Assembly (NCBI GenBank): GCA_017545865.1
Contig: JAFWXO010000033.1
Location: 95,915 to 159,914, forward strand
Direction: 5' to 3'
Origin: Clostridia bacterium
GTDB lineage: Bacteria; Bacillota; Clostridia; Christensenellales; Borkfalkiaceae
Length of the DNA: 64,000 nt
This document shows, in pieces, positions 42,546 to 51,009 of this stretch. Position 1 is the first letter of the stretch, and every line of letters begins with the position of its first letter. The notes under the pieces were generated by a model, which saw only the letters and a list, made by a program, of their open reading frames with translations, ran no database searches and was not told where the DNA came from. Position numbers and translations under genes: made by a program.

Positions 42546-43907
42546 TTAAAGGTTTTCAAGTATTTTAGTGCCCTCAGCGATAATGGTTTCAGCAATACCC
42601 GCTTTGTAGTTAGAAGAACGAGATTCATAACCGCCTTCATCATAACTATCTTTCATCGGGAAGTAACCGCGTGAGCCGTTAGTTAAACAAGTGGGGCAAA
42701 CCATCTTGTAACCTTTTGCCTCTTTAAGCCCCATACCGATACCCGTGAAAGGTTCGCCGGGGATACCCATAAACGCAACGTCGCCTATCTTTATTGCATT
42801 TAAGTTCATCGGGAAGAATTCAGGGCCGTGTTCAAGCCTAATCTTTCTTGCAGCGTCCGCCATAACGGTGGTGAGCATCATACCCGTGTAGGGAAGTTCG
42901 TGCCTTCTGCCTTCGTCAACGAGTTTTTGAACGCGATACGCCTCTTCCATTTCTTCAGGCTTTGGCATATTTGATGCAACGGAAATAACAACTTCAGTTG
43001 ACTTAACTTCCGAAACGGGAATAAATTCAACTTTTTCGTAAACGTTCATCATTGCGCCTGCAACAACGTTGCCCATGTGGCGAGAGTGAGCGTAACCGCG
43101 AGTAACGTCATCAAAGTCGTTAAACATACCGTTAAGGTCACCGCCAACGGGTTTAACGTTAACGTGGTTAATATCACCTTGAGCGCCGTTAAAGAATACG
43201 CATTTGGTATTTTCAACCGCTCTTTCGAAAGTTCTTCTTGCAAAACCAAGCCAGTCGGCAGAGATAAGGTTATTACCGATAACGTCAGGGTGGTTGCCGT
43301 AGTTACCGATAACGATATTGTCGCCACACTCTCTCATAAAGCGGATAACGTTAACCCTTTCGTCAAGAAGACCTATTGATCTAACGATATCGGGGTTGTT
43401 AACGCCGGGGTTAGTCTTAGTAGAACCGTCTTTCATAAGGTAACGGCGGTTAAAGCCTATTCTTTCAGCCTTAGAAAAACCGATACCCATTTTTGCGGGT
43501 TTCAAATCTTTTATAGCGTAAACGCAAGCGCTCACGATATTTTTAACGGTATAAGAATAATATTCTAAGTCAAGTTCGTTGCAATAGCCTTGAACGGTAT
43601 TAGCGTAACCAAAGCACGGGCCAACGTGAGTGTGGGTGGAGTGCATATAGATTGCGTGTTTAGCAAGACCCGTTGCCTTAGCAACTTCTTCTCTAACGCG
43701 TTCACAGTAATCGGTGGTTGACGCTTCACAGTCGATAGCGAATAAAACGACGGTGTTGCCGTTTTTTTCAACGGCAACAGCGTTCACTTCTAAATCGTCA
43801 AGCACGCCTTCTGCTATTCTTTGATGATAATAACCGTGAATATTAGTTCCGATAGGCGGAGTAATTACAACTCTTGAAAAGCCTACTTTTACGTCAAAGT
43901 CAGCCAT
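42546..43907 (-). CDS. Ceramidase-fold (PF04734-like) protein, copy 1
   Basis: A 453-residue protein resembling the N-terminal catalytic domain of neutral/alkaline ceramidases: VGFSRVVITPPIGTNIHGYY at the start, the zinc-binding HSTHTHVGPCFG near residue 90, YGNHPDVIGNNLISADW near 205 and the late MGIPGEPFTG near 380. It has no signal peptide, whereas true ceramidases are exported or membrane-bound. The hexapeptide equivalent to GDVSPN, which holds the catalytic Ser, reads GDINHV. It is cotranscribed with nagA and a nagB-like gene, so an amide bond in an amino-sugar conjugate is a more likely target than ceramide (inference). Confidence 0.7.
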   Translation of the reverse strand: MADFDVKVGFSRVVITPPIGTNIHGYYHQRIAEGVLDDLEVNAVAVEKNGNTVVLFAIDCEASTTDYCERVREEVAKATGLAKHAIYMHSTHTHVGPCFGYANTVQGYCNELDLEYYSYTVKNIVSACVYAIKDLKPAKMGIGFSKAERIGFNRRYLMKDGSTKTNPGVNNPDIVRSIGLLDERVNVIRFMRECGDNIVIGNYGNHPDVIGNNLISADWLGFARRTFERAVENTKCVFFNGAQGDINHVNVKPVGGDLNGMFNDFDDVTRGYAHSRHMGNVVAGAMMNVYEKVEFIPVSEVKSTEVVISVASNMPKPEEMEEAYRVQKLVDEGRRHELPYTGMMLTTVMADAARKIRLEHGPEFFPMNLNAIKIGDVAFMGIPGEPFTGIGMGLKEAKGYKMVCPTCLTNGSRGYFPMKDSYDEGGYESRSSNYKAGIAETIIAEGTKILENL

Positions 43908-43931
43908 AATAATCTCCTTTTAATTTAAGGC

Positions 43932-44933
43932 TTAGTAACCAACTTTTTCCCAACATTCAAACGGTGCGGCAAGTTCGTCAGAAACGAGAACGAGCGTTTT
44001 CATAGTTTGAAGCATTGAAGACGGAATAAGCGGAGTAACCGGTCCGTGAAGAACAAGACGGCTCGTCATTCTTTGCCATGAAGAGAACGTTCCGTTAGTT
44101 AAGAGTGCGTGAACTTCAATTCTTTCTCTTGCGTTCTTAACGTCAACAGGGCCGATAGTTGCAGCCTTAGGCGGAACGTCAGCAATATAACCCGATTGAC
44201 CAAATACGCCGTGAAGGGAGTTTTGAGCAACGGTTAAGGGGTGAAGGTCAACGATTCTTGCCTTCATGTTAAGCCATTCGTCAATTTGAGCCTTGGTGGG
44301 TTCAACTGCGGGGTCAAAGCCCTTGGGGAAGAAATCGGGAACGGGGTCAATGAACGCCATGTGGCCAGTCCAACCCGGAGAAGAAGAACAAATATCCGCG
44401 CCACCTTCACCGCATTCGGTAATCATATCCGAGTAGTTAGCGATGTTTTTAGTGGTGGGGTAGTGAACGTTTTCAAGGGGCATTCTTAACTTCTCGTCAA
44501 TTTGGTAAACGAGATATTTAAGCATAGAGTGAGCAAAACCCGCTTGATAAGTTTCAGGAGCGATGTTGCCGTCTTGGTCAGCCCATTCGTCCATTGCGAA
44601 TAAGTGAACGTTTCTACAATCTACTTGGAAGTAGTTGATAAGGCGAGCAAGGGGGATATAAGTATCCGGTTCGGGGTTGCCGAGAATAAGGGTGATTTTC
44701 TTGCCCTTTTCAGATGCTTCCTTAATGCGTGAGAATAAGGTTGCAATAAGAACGGGGTGCGGATTCATCATAACGTGAATATCAAAATCGGGGTGTTGAT
44801 CGGCTCTTGTGTGTTTTTCAAGATCCTTACCGCTGATTTTGCGAAGTTTTTCACAAAGTTCTCTATCCTTAAAAGGAACGTAAGAAGCGGGTGTGAAGTT
44901 AAAAGTAGTTGCGGGGTCAAAAATTTTACTCAT
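43932..44933 (-). CDS. Glucosamine-6-phosphate isomerase/deaminase-like protein
   Basis: A 333-residue protein related to the NagB/RpiA/DevB fold: ITLILGNPEPDTYIPLARLI corresponds to the phosphate loop, FAMDEWADQDGN to the FxxDE region, and SSPGWTGHMAFIDPV to the GxGxDGHIAFNEP active-site stretch, with the Asp of DGH replaced (WTGH). It is about 80 residues longer than NagB. The gene lies 2 nt after nagA, so an amino-sugar phosphate is a reasonable substrate, though the altered motif argues against ordinary glucosamine-6-phosphate deaminase. Confidence 0.72.
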   Translation of the reverse strand: MSKIFDPATTFNFTPASYVPFKDRELCEKLRKISGKDLEKHTRADQHPDFDIHVMMNPHPVLIATLFSRIKEASEKGKKITLILGNPEPDTYIPLARLINYFQVDCRNVHLFAMDEWADQDGNIAPETYQAGFAHSMLKYLVYQIDEKLRMPLENVHYPTTKNIANYSDMITECGEGGADICSSSPGWTGHMAFIDPVPDFFPKGFDPAVEPTKAQIDEWLNMKARIVDLHPLTVAQNSLHGVFGQSGYIADVPPKAATIGPVDVKNARERIEVHALLTNGTFSSWQRMTSRLVLHGPVTPLIPSSMLQTMKTLVLVSDELAAPFECWEKVGY

Positions 44934-44935
44934 TT

Positions 44936-46069
44936 TTATTCTCCTTTAATTATTGTTTTAATTACGTTAAATTTATCGTCGACAATGATTAAGTCGGCGT
45001 AGTTACCTTCTTCAATGTATCCAACCTTTTTAAGCCCTACCGCTTGGGACGGGTTGTAGGATGCGAAACGGAACGCGTCAACCACCGAACAACCTGTGTG
45101 AACCATAAAGTTACGGCAAGCAACGTCAAGCGTTAAGCCAGAGCCTGCAATTTCACCAGCGTTGTCAAAGTGAATATCGGTTGCTTCTTCAAACCCTTCG
45201 GGAATAGGTCCGTCGCATACGAACTGGTCGGAAATAAGGATAATTCTATCGTCGCCTTTAATACGCCTTACAAGCCTTTGCATATACGGAACGACGTGAA
45301 TACCCATTTTATCTGAAATAATTTCAGCGTAGATTTCACGGTTGTAGTTAACCGCTTCGTCAACGCAAACGCCACGGCACTCTGAATAGTGTTCAATAGT
45401 ACCAGTCGCGTTGGTGTGGTGGGTTGCAATCTTTAATCCATAAGGAATATATCTTTCAATTTGTTCGGGCGTTGCTTCGCTGTGCGCCACGGCAAAAGTA
45501 ATATCGGGGATAATTTCTTTAACCGTTTGAACGAACTCGAATATGCCTTCTCTTTCGGGAGCGAAACACCAAACTTTAGCGGTATCTTTAACCCTTTCTA
45601 CGATTTCGATATAATCTTCCTTCACGATAGCGTCTTTCCAAACGTTTTTATCGCGTTCGCAACCAAAGTTGGGGCTTAAATACGGGCCTTCCATATAAAA
45701 ACCTGCAAAGTTTTTAAAGTTGCCTTCATCTCTCGCCTTTAAAATATCGTCAACCGCTTTTAAATAAGCGGTTTTGTTAAGGTTGTTGTAAAGCGCGGGT
45801 AAAACGCCCGTTACGCCGTGCTTGAGCATATAAGCCGAAGTTTTTTCAGGCTCTTCAAATATCCACATATTGTCAGATGCGTGAGTGTGAATATCAATAA
45901 GACCGGGGCCAACGTAATTGTCGCACGCGTCAATAATCTCAGCGCCGTTTGGGATTTGAACGTTTTTAGCCTTGCCGAATTTTACTATCTTATCCCCGTC
46001 AATTAAAATAACACCGTTTGGGATAAGATGGTCTTTCATAACTATCGTTGCGTTGATTATGGCTTTCAC
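44936..46069 (-). CDS. nagA: N-acetylglucosamine-6-phosphate deacetylase
   Basis: A 377-residue amidohydrolase-superfamily enzyme. GPGLIDIHTHASDNMW near residue 56 has the metal HxH, YMEGPYLSPNFG near 127 the metal-binding Glu, AVAHSEATPEQIERYI and KIATHHTNATGTIEH the His ligands, and LISDQFVCDGPIPEG near 280 the catalytic Asp. It removes acetate from GlcNAc-6-phosphate or a related amino-sugar phosphate. The start is GTG at 46069, with AAGGTGG upstream. It is first in an operon with a NagB-like gene and a ceramidase-fold gene, behind a strong promoter with a dyad. Confidence 0.9.
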   Translation of the reverse strand: MKAIINATIVMKDHLIPNGVILIDGDKIVKFGKAKNVQIPNGAEIIDACDNYVGPGLIDIHTHASDNMWIFEEPEKTSAYMLKHGVTGVLPALYNNLNKTAYLKAVDDILKARDEGNFKNFAGFYMEGPYLSPNFGCERDKNVWKDAIVKEDYIEIVERVKDTAKVWCFAPEREGIFEFVQTVKEIIPDITFAVAHSEATPEQIERYIPYGLKIATHHTNATGTIEHYSECRGVCVDEAVNYNREIYAEIISDKMGIHVVPYMQRLVRRIKGDDRIILISDQFVCDGPIPEGFEEATDIHFDNAGEIAGSGLTLDVACRNFMVHTGCSVVDAFRFASYNPSQAVGLKKVGYIEEGNYADLIIVDDKFNVIKTIIKGE

Positions 46070-46081
46070 TATGTTACCACC

Positions 46082-46099
46082 TTAATAATTTATTATTAA
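46082..46099. promoter_or_regulatory. Perfect dyad at the nagA start site
   Basis: TTAATAAT-TT-ATTATTAA lies between the -10 and the ribosome site, overlapping the latter by one base. It is placed as an operator or as a leader hairpin. Confidence 0.55.
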
Positions 46100-46103
46100 A
46101 TCA

Positions 46104-46132
46104 ATTATACATACCTTTTTTTGTTAAGTCAA
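46104..46132 (-). promoter_or_regulatory. nagA operon promoter
   Basis: On the minus strand, TTGACT (46132-46127), 17-bp spacer, TATAAT (46109-46104). Confidence 0.8.
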
Positions 46133-46219
46133 CGGGTAATTAAAATTTTGAAAAACAATTTACGAAAGTGCAAACTTTTTTGGGGTTAGCGTTTACTTTT
46201 GAGCAAAAAAAGTATAAAA

Positions 46220-46241
46220 AAACAGGCTAAAGCCTGAATTT
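46220..46241 (-). terminator. Terminator of the capA-like/hydrolase/HAD operon
   Basis: CAGGCT (46223-46228) pairs with AGCCTG (46231-46236), with T-rich sequence on the minus strand. The stem is short. Confidence 0.65.
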
Positions 46242-46249
46242 TTATATAC

Positions 46250-47026
46250 TTATTCTTCAATTAAAGATTTAACGCTTTGAGCAACGTATTTGGGGCGGTA
46301 GGGGAAGTTATCAATATCTTCTTTTTTCGTTACGCCCGTTAAAACGAGAACGGTATCGAGATTTGATTCTATGCCCGCGATAATATCCGTGTCCATGCGG
46401 TCGCCGATGAAGGCTATATCACAACTGTGGCAATCAATAAAGTTAAGCCCATGGCGGAGCATTAACGGGTTCGGCTTTCCAACGAAATACGCTTTTTTGC
46501 CAGTTGCAATCTCAATAGGGGAGATGAGCGCGCCAGTTGCTGGCATAATTCCGTTTGCGGTAACGCCAACGGTATCGGGGTTTGCGCCGATGAGTTTTGC
46601 GCCTTTTCTAACCAAATCAATCGCCTTTTCAATCTTTTCAAAATTGTAAGTTCTCGTTTCGCCAAGAACAACGTAATCGGGGTTAACGTCGTTCATATAA
46701 ATCTTTTTGTCATACATCGCTTTGGTGAGCGCCGCCTCGCCTATAACGTAAGCCGTGCAACCGGGTTTTTGCGAACTTAAAAACTCGGCGGTTGCCATAG
46801 CGCTAGTGTAGAAGTGATCTGCGGAAACGGTTAAACCCATGCGCGCAAGTTTCATTGAAAGTTCATCGGGAGTTCGCTCTGGGCTGTTAGTTAAAAAGAT
46901 AAACTTTTTGCCGTTATTAACCAAATAATCTAAAAATTCCTTAACCCCGTCGTATACCACGTTGCCGTGATAAATAACGCCGTCCATATCGATAATAAAA
47001 CCTTTTTTCTCTAATACTTTATGCAT
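46250..47026 (-). CDS. HAD-superfamily phosphatase, class IIA (NagD-like)
   Basis: About 258 residues from ATG 47026, eight bases after AAGGTG. HAD motif I is GFIIDMDGVIYHGN with the nucleophile Asp, FIFLTNSPERT is motif II, the cap domain lies about residues 75-175, KPNPLML holds the motif III Lys, and CDIAFIGDRMDTDIIAG is motif IV. NagD-type enzymes dephosphorylate sugar phosphates and nucleotides. It ends the operon that starts with the CapA-like gene, and its neighbours suggest a sugar-phosphate substrate. Confidence 0.88.
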   Translation of the reverse strand: MHKVLEKKGFIIDMDGVIYHGNVVYDGVKEFLDYLVNNGKKFIFLTNSPERTPDELSMKLARMGLTVSADHFYTSAMATAEFLSSQKPGCTAYVIGEAALTKAMYDKKIYMNDVNPDYVVLGETRTYNFEKIEKAIDLVRKGAKLIGANPDTVGVTANGIMPATGALISPIEIATGKKAYFVGKPNPLMLRHGLNFIDCHSCDIAFIGDRMDTDIIAGIESNLDTVLVLTGVTKKEDIDNFPYRPKYVAQSVKSLIEE

Positions 47027-47036
47027 GAAAACCACC

Positions 47037-47981
47037 TTATAAGCCTATTTTCTTGTCAAAATTTGCAAGAGTTTCAATATAGTCATCGGGCGCGATAATA
47101 TTCGCTAAGCCGTGCCCTGCGCCGTCAACTAAGAGTAATTCTTTCTCCGTTTTACAAGCGCTGTAATTTTCTTCGCTCATATATGACGGCACGAAATCAT
47201 CAGTCTTTCCGTGGATAAAACAAACGGGAACTTTGGCGTTTTTAACCGCGTTTTCCGCGCTAATTTTATCAAGGTTAATATCGCCGAAAAGGTTAGCGCC
47301 AAAGTTCAATATCGGATAAAAAATAAACGTTGGAAAGTGCATTTTTTTCATAACCGATTTAATGATTTTTTCAGCGGAAGAATAACCGCAGTCGGCAATA
47401 ATTCCTTTAACGGTTGGGGGAAGTTCAAGTTCGCTTGCAAGTAGAACCGTGCTTGCGCCCATTGAGATGCCCGTTAATAATAAGTTAACGTTATCGCCAA
47501 ACCTTTCGTAGCAGTAGTTAGCCCAAGACAAAGCGTCAAACTTTTCCTTATCGCCAAACGAAATCAAAAACCCGTCGCTACTTGCTTGACCGCGTTGGTC
47601 GCAAAGTAGTGCGCTACGTTTAAGTTTGAAACAACGTTGAACGCCACCTGCCATATCCCTTTGAGAATTACCGCGATAGCCGTGGAACATTATCTCTATA
47701 GGAGCGCCTTTTTCGTATTCGTAAAACTTACCGCGAAGAGTAAGATTATCAAAAGACTTAATCTCAATATCTTCACAAGGGATAAGTTTAGTTTCTTTTT
47801 GAAGCTTAATAAGTTTTTCTTTATGCGGAAGATAAACTTTTCCTGGTGGAATTGAAAATTCTTTTTGCCTTTTCAATCTTTTAGTCGTTCTAAACACTAT
47901 AAAATAGCATACGTAAGAAATTAAAAAGATTGCAACGTAAATTGATAAAATTATAATAAATAGGATAAATAAAGGGTTCAT
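47037..47981 (-). CDS. Alpha/beta hydrolase with N-terminal membrane anchor
   Basis: A 314-residue serine hydrolase. An N-terminal transmembrane segment (about residues 3-32) is followed by a basic stretch, then the fold. PIEIMFHGYRGNSQRDM forms the oxyanion region, LLTGISMGASTVLLA the nucleophile elbow with the catalytic Ser near 172, GKTDDFVPSYM the Asp and GAGHGLANI the His. This resembles YqkD/BAAT-type membrane-anchored hydrolases. The substrate is unknown. It lies between the CapA-like and HAD genes with gaps of 8-10 nt. Confidence 0.86.
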   Translation of the reverse strand: MNPLFILFIIILSIYVAIFLISYVCYFIVFRTTKRLKRQKEFSIPPGKVYLPHKEKLIKLQKETKLIPCEDIEIKSFDNLTLRGKFYEYEKGAPIEIMFHGYRGNSQRDMAGGVQRCFKLKRSALLCDQRGQASSDGFLISFGDKEKFDALSWANYCYERFGDNVNLLLTGISMGASTVLLASELELPPTVKGIIADCGYSSAEKIIKSVMKKMHFPTFIFYPILNFGANLFGDINLDKISAENAVKNAKVPVCFIHGKTDDFVPSYMSEENYSACKTEKELLLVDGAGHGLANIIAPDDYIETLANFDKKIGL

Positions 47982-47989
47982 AACTCTCC

Positions 47990-49300
47990 TTAAAGGATAA
48001 ATTCAATCAAGTCGTTTTCAAGTTTAATTTTAGTTCCGTAAGGTGTGGAAAGCCTCGTTAAAATATCAAAAATCTCTTTTGCTTCTTCACCTTTGGCGTG
48101 GTATGGAAGACCGTTTAACTTTCCTTGTCTATCAAAACCTGCGTTGGTTGGGAGCAAGGTTAATTTAATAAGTTTATCGCCGTCAAACTCCATATAAGGT
48201 ATTGCGCTTAAAAAATTGCACTTATGCGCTTGCAAACCGATTTTTCCGTTTTGAGAACGTTTCATAAGCGCATCGTGAGCGGAAACGTTGATATCCAAAC
48301 CGTATTTAATCATAAAGTCGGCAGGGAGTAAGGGAACGCGCATGCCTTGATAAATAAAGTCACCAAGAGAATAGAAAATGGGTTTGCCTTTATATATCTC
48401 AACGGGGCGTAGTTGATGCGTTCCACCGCCGATGATTGCAGATGCGCCAGCGTCGATACACGCTCTCGAGAGTTCTTCTAAGTAATCGGGAACTTCTTCG
48501 TGTGAAGTTTTGCCTATATCGTGGCAATGTGTTAAAACTAACACCACGTCATAGCGTTTTTTTGCATTTTTTATATCGTTTATGATACGTTCTTTATCTT
48601 TTTTATTAAGTTCCGTGCGTTTTTTCGAGCCGTTGCTACAAAACTTTAACGAGCCGAAAGTAAAAATGCCGTCTTCGTCTGGTAAAGCAAACCCTTCGGA
48701 TATCAATATATCTTGATAACTGTTAACGTAGGAATAATTTGCAATCTCTCTGAGCGTGCTTTCCATTTCGGGAGTTATGGGATAATAGGTGTTAAAGCCA
48801 ACGTAATTAACCCCCGGGCGACCTTTTAAGGTTTTAGTTTGGTATCCCGCTTTTGACGCTTCGTTATACTCGGCGGTAACTGCTAATATGGCAACCTTTT
48901 TCCCGTCAACGTCAATAACCGCAGGGGCGGACGCTTCTTCCATATTTTTGCCCGTGCCCGAGTGATGAAGGTTTGTTTTATCAAGTTCCGAAATCGTTGA
49001 TAAAAGACCGTGATAAGAATAGTCTAAACAGTGATTGTTAGCCGTGCCGTAATAGTTAAAGCCGTATTTAGTCAAATCGTCAAAAACGTGTGGCTCAACG
49101 TTTATCCACGTTCCACCGCTGTAAGCGTTTGGATAGTCGCCAAACTTTTCAACGTTGGTTTCAAGGTTGGTAATTTTTACGTCACCCTTATTTATAAAAG
49201 AAGATATAACGCTCAAATCGCTATCGTATTCGCTTGGAATATCGGCAACGAAGAGCGCATCGCCAGTGGCGGTGATTTTTAGTATATTTTTATTTGACAT
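47990..49300 (-). CDS. CapA-family metallophosphatase-like protein
   Basis: A 436-residue protein of the PGA_cap/CapA family: LKITATGDALFVADIPS at the start, VKITNLETNVEKFGDYP, YGTANNHCLDYSYHGLLST near residue 90, and the later VLVLTHCHDIG, ASAIIGGGTHQLRPVEIYKG and PIFYSLGDFIYQG. These are the metal-site signatures. Unlike Bacillus CapA there is no N-terminal membrane segment, so a cytoplasmic phosphodiesterase-like role is possible. It leads the minus-strand operon and is divergent from a ceramidase-fold gene. Confidence 0.85.
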   Translation of the reverse strand: MSNKNILKITATGDALFVADIPSEYDSDLSVISSFINKGDVKITNLETNVEKFGDYPNAYSGGTWINVEPHVFDDLTKYGFNYYGTANNHCLDYSYHGLLSTISELDKTNLHHSGTGKNMEEASAPAVIDVDGKKVAILAVTAEYNEASKAGYQTKTLKGRPGVNYVGFNTYYPITPEMESTLREIANYSYVNSYQDILISEGFALPDEDGIFTFGSLKFCSNGSKKRTELNKKDKERIINDIKNAKKRYDVVLVLTHCHDIGKTSHEEVPDYLEELSRACIDAGASAIIGGGTHQLRPVEIYKGKPIFYSLGDFIYQGMRVPLLPADFMIKYGLDINVSAHDALMKRSQNGKIGLQAHKCNFLSAIPYMEFDGDKLIKLTLLPTNAGFDRQGKLNGLPYHAKGEEAKEIFDILTRLSTPYGTKIKLENDLIEFIL

Positions 49301-49323
49301 TCACTAACTCCTCTCGCTTAATA

Positions 49324-49352
49324 ATTATATCAAAAATAAACATTACAGTCAA
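49324..49352 (-). promoter_or_regulatory. Promoter of the capA-like operon
   Basis: On the minus strand, TTGACT (49352-49347), 17-bp spacer, TATAAT (49329-49324). Confidence 0.75.
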
Positions 49353-49399
49353 TATTTAAAAAGTTGACAAGATTTACATATTTTTTGATTGATTTTACA

Positions 49400-49428
49400 T
49401 TGAAATTACTTTTTAGATATGATATTCT
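49400..49428 (+). promoter_or_regulatory. Promoter of ceramidase-fold copy 2
   Basis: TTGAAA (49400-49405), 17-bp spacer, extended TGATATTCT -10 (hexamer 49423-49428). A dyad, ATTCTT/AAGAAT (49424-49440), covers the -10. Confidence 0.55.
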
Positions 49429-49459
49429 TAAAACAAGAATAAATTTAAGGAGAAAAACA

Positions 49460-50950
49460 ATGAGTAAAGTAAAGTTTGGTTGGGCAGAAGAGAGCATTAT
49501 GCCCGTTGGTAAAAACATAAGGCTTGCTGGTCAGTTTTACGAGAGAATTTCAAACGCAGTTGATACGGAAATCACGGTAACTGCTTTTGCGGTGGAGAGT
49601 GGTAACGATCAAATGATTATTTGCTCGTGCGATTTAGGTGGCGTTAGCGTGTCGCTTAATAAAGAAGTAAAGGAAATTTTAAAAGACAAACTTCCTATCT
49701 CGGTTGATAAAGTTATTATAAACGCAACGCACACTCACGCTTCTCACGTTTACACTCAAAGTAACGGCATGGGCACTGCAAATTCACTTCAATATCTTAA
49801 ATCGGTTGTTCCTAAGGATATGGAATACGTTCCGCACGTTTCAGGTAACGACTATTTAGATCCTGACGATGCGAAAGATTTAATCGCAAACGCTATCGTT
49901 AACGCAGTTTTAAAAGCGTGGGATAACAGAAGTGAAGGTTTATATCAAAACGCGTTCGGTAGGGCGGTTATCGGCATGAATAGGCGCGTTTGCTTTGACG
50001 ACGGCTCGGCTCAAATGTGGGGGGATACCAACAGCGCAAACTTTGAAATGCTTGAATCGGGCAACGACAGTGGAATTGAACTTATTTACGTTTTTGATAC
50101 CGATAAAAACTTAACTGGCGTTGTTGCAAACGTGGCGTGCCCATCGCAAGTTATGGAGCATAGAAATTATATTTCCGCAGATTACTGGGGAAGGCTTAAA
50201 CAACACCTTGCTAAAAAGTTTGGCAGAAAGATTTTCGTTTTAGGTTTATGCTCGGCGGCAGGCGATCAATGCCCAAGGGATATGATAAGATGGGTTAACG
50301 GCGAAACCCCCGTTGACGATCCGAATATTGAAAGACCTGACTATATTGAAAGAAGGGCAGATCCAAGTATGTTTGACCTTTCGGGGCTTAACGTTGTTGG
50401 CAGAAGGCTTGCAAACGAAGTTATCGGCGTTTACGAAGAACTTTCAGATAATTTTAAAGACGAAGGCTTGTTAGTTCACGAAACGTTTACTTTAAAAATG
50501 CCACTTAGAAGGGTTACGATGAAAGAGTATAACGATTCGCTTGAAAAAATCAATTCGTTTATTGATAAAAACCGTGGCAAAAAGATAAATTACCGCGATA
50601 ACGCTAAACTTCACATATATTCGGGAAACGTTGTTAGATACGAGCTTCAACACACCGTTGACACCTTTGATAATGAAATTCACGTTATTAGGTTTGGCGA
50701 TATTGCAATTGCAACCAACCCTTATGAATTATTCCTTGATTACGGCAATAGAATTAGGGCGAGAAGTAGGGCAAAGCAAACGATACTTATTCAACTTGCT
50801 TGTGGTTCTTTCGGTTATCTTCCAACTGAAAGGGCGGAAAACGGCTCGCATTACTCTGCGTACGTTTCAAGTGGTTACGCGGGCCACGTTGGCGGAGATT
50901 TGCTCGTTCGCGAAACCGTTTCAAGAATTAACGAAAAGTTCAAAGATTAA
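49460..50950 (+). CDS. Ceramidase-fold (PF04734-like) protein, copy 2
   Basis: About 496 residues from ATG 49460 (AAGGAG upstream). The layout is the same as copy 1 but divergent: KVKFGWAEESIMPVGKNIRL at the start, zinc motif INATHTHASHVYTQSNG near residue 90, VANVACPSQVMEHRNYISAD near 220, and a GLCSAAGDQCPRD stretch where ceramidases have GDVSPN, so Cys replaces the catalytic Ser. ACGSFGYLPTE near 455 resembles the C-terminal part of the active site. No signal peptide is seen. It is transcribed divergently from the CapA-like operon and precedes the MFS-isomerase pair. Confidence 0.68.
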   Translation: MSKVKFGWAEESIMPVGKNIRLAGQFYERISNAVDTEITVTAFAVESGNDQMIICSCDLGGVSVSLNKEVKEILKDKLPISVDKVIINATHTHASHVYTQSNGMGTANSLQYLKSVVPKDMEYVPHVSGNDYLDPDDAKDLIANAIVNAVLKAWDNRSEGLYQNAFGRAVIGMNRRVCFDDGSAQMWGDTNSANFEMLESGNDSGIELIYVFDTDKNLTGVVANVACPSQVMEHRNYISADYWGRLKQHLAKKFGRKIFVLGLCSAAGDQCPRDMIRWVNGETPVDDPNIERPDYIERRADPSMFDLSGLNVVGRRLANEVIGVYEELSDNFKDEGLLVHETFTLKMPLRRVTMKEYNDSLEKINSFIDKNRGKKINYRDNAKLHIYSGNVVRYELQHTVDTFDNEIHVIRFGDIAIATNPYELFLDYGNRIRARSRAKQTILIQLACGSFGYLPTERAENGSHYSAYVSSGYAGHVGGDLLVRETVSRINEKFKD

Positions 50951-50951
50951 G

Positions 50952-50980
50952 TTGACTTAAAACGTTTTAAAGAGTATAGT
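50952..50980 (+). promoter_or_regulatory. Promoter of the MFS-isomerase operon
   Basis: TTGACT (50952-50957), 17-bp spacer, TATAGT (50975-50980), starting 1 nt after the upstream stop codon. Confidence 0.7.
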
Positions 50981-51001
50981 TTAAGTAATGTTTTACTTAA
51001 A
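50980..51001. promoter_or_regulatory. Perfect dyad at the MFS-isomerase start site
   Basis: TTTAAGTAA-TGTT-TTACTTAAA (9-bp arms) directly follows the -10 and ends next to the AAAGGTG ribosome site. Confidence 0.55.
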
Positions 51002-51009
51002 GGTGAATT

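Noticed and set aside
46070-46103. Riboswitch or glmS-type ribozyme in the nagA leader
   Set aside because: The leader is only about 30 nt and contains just one dyad and the ribosome site.
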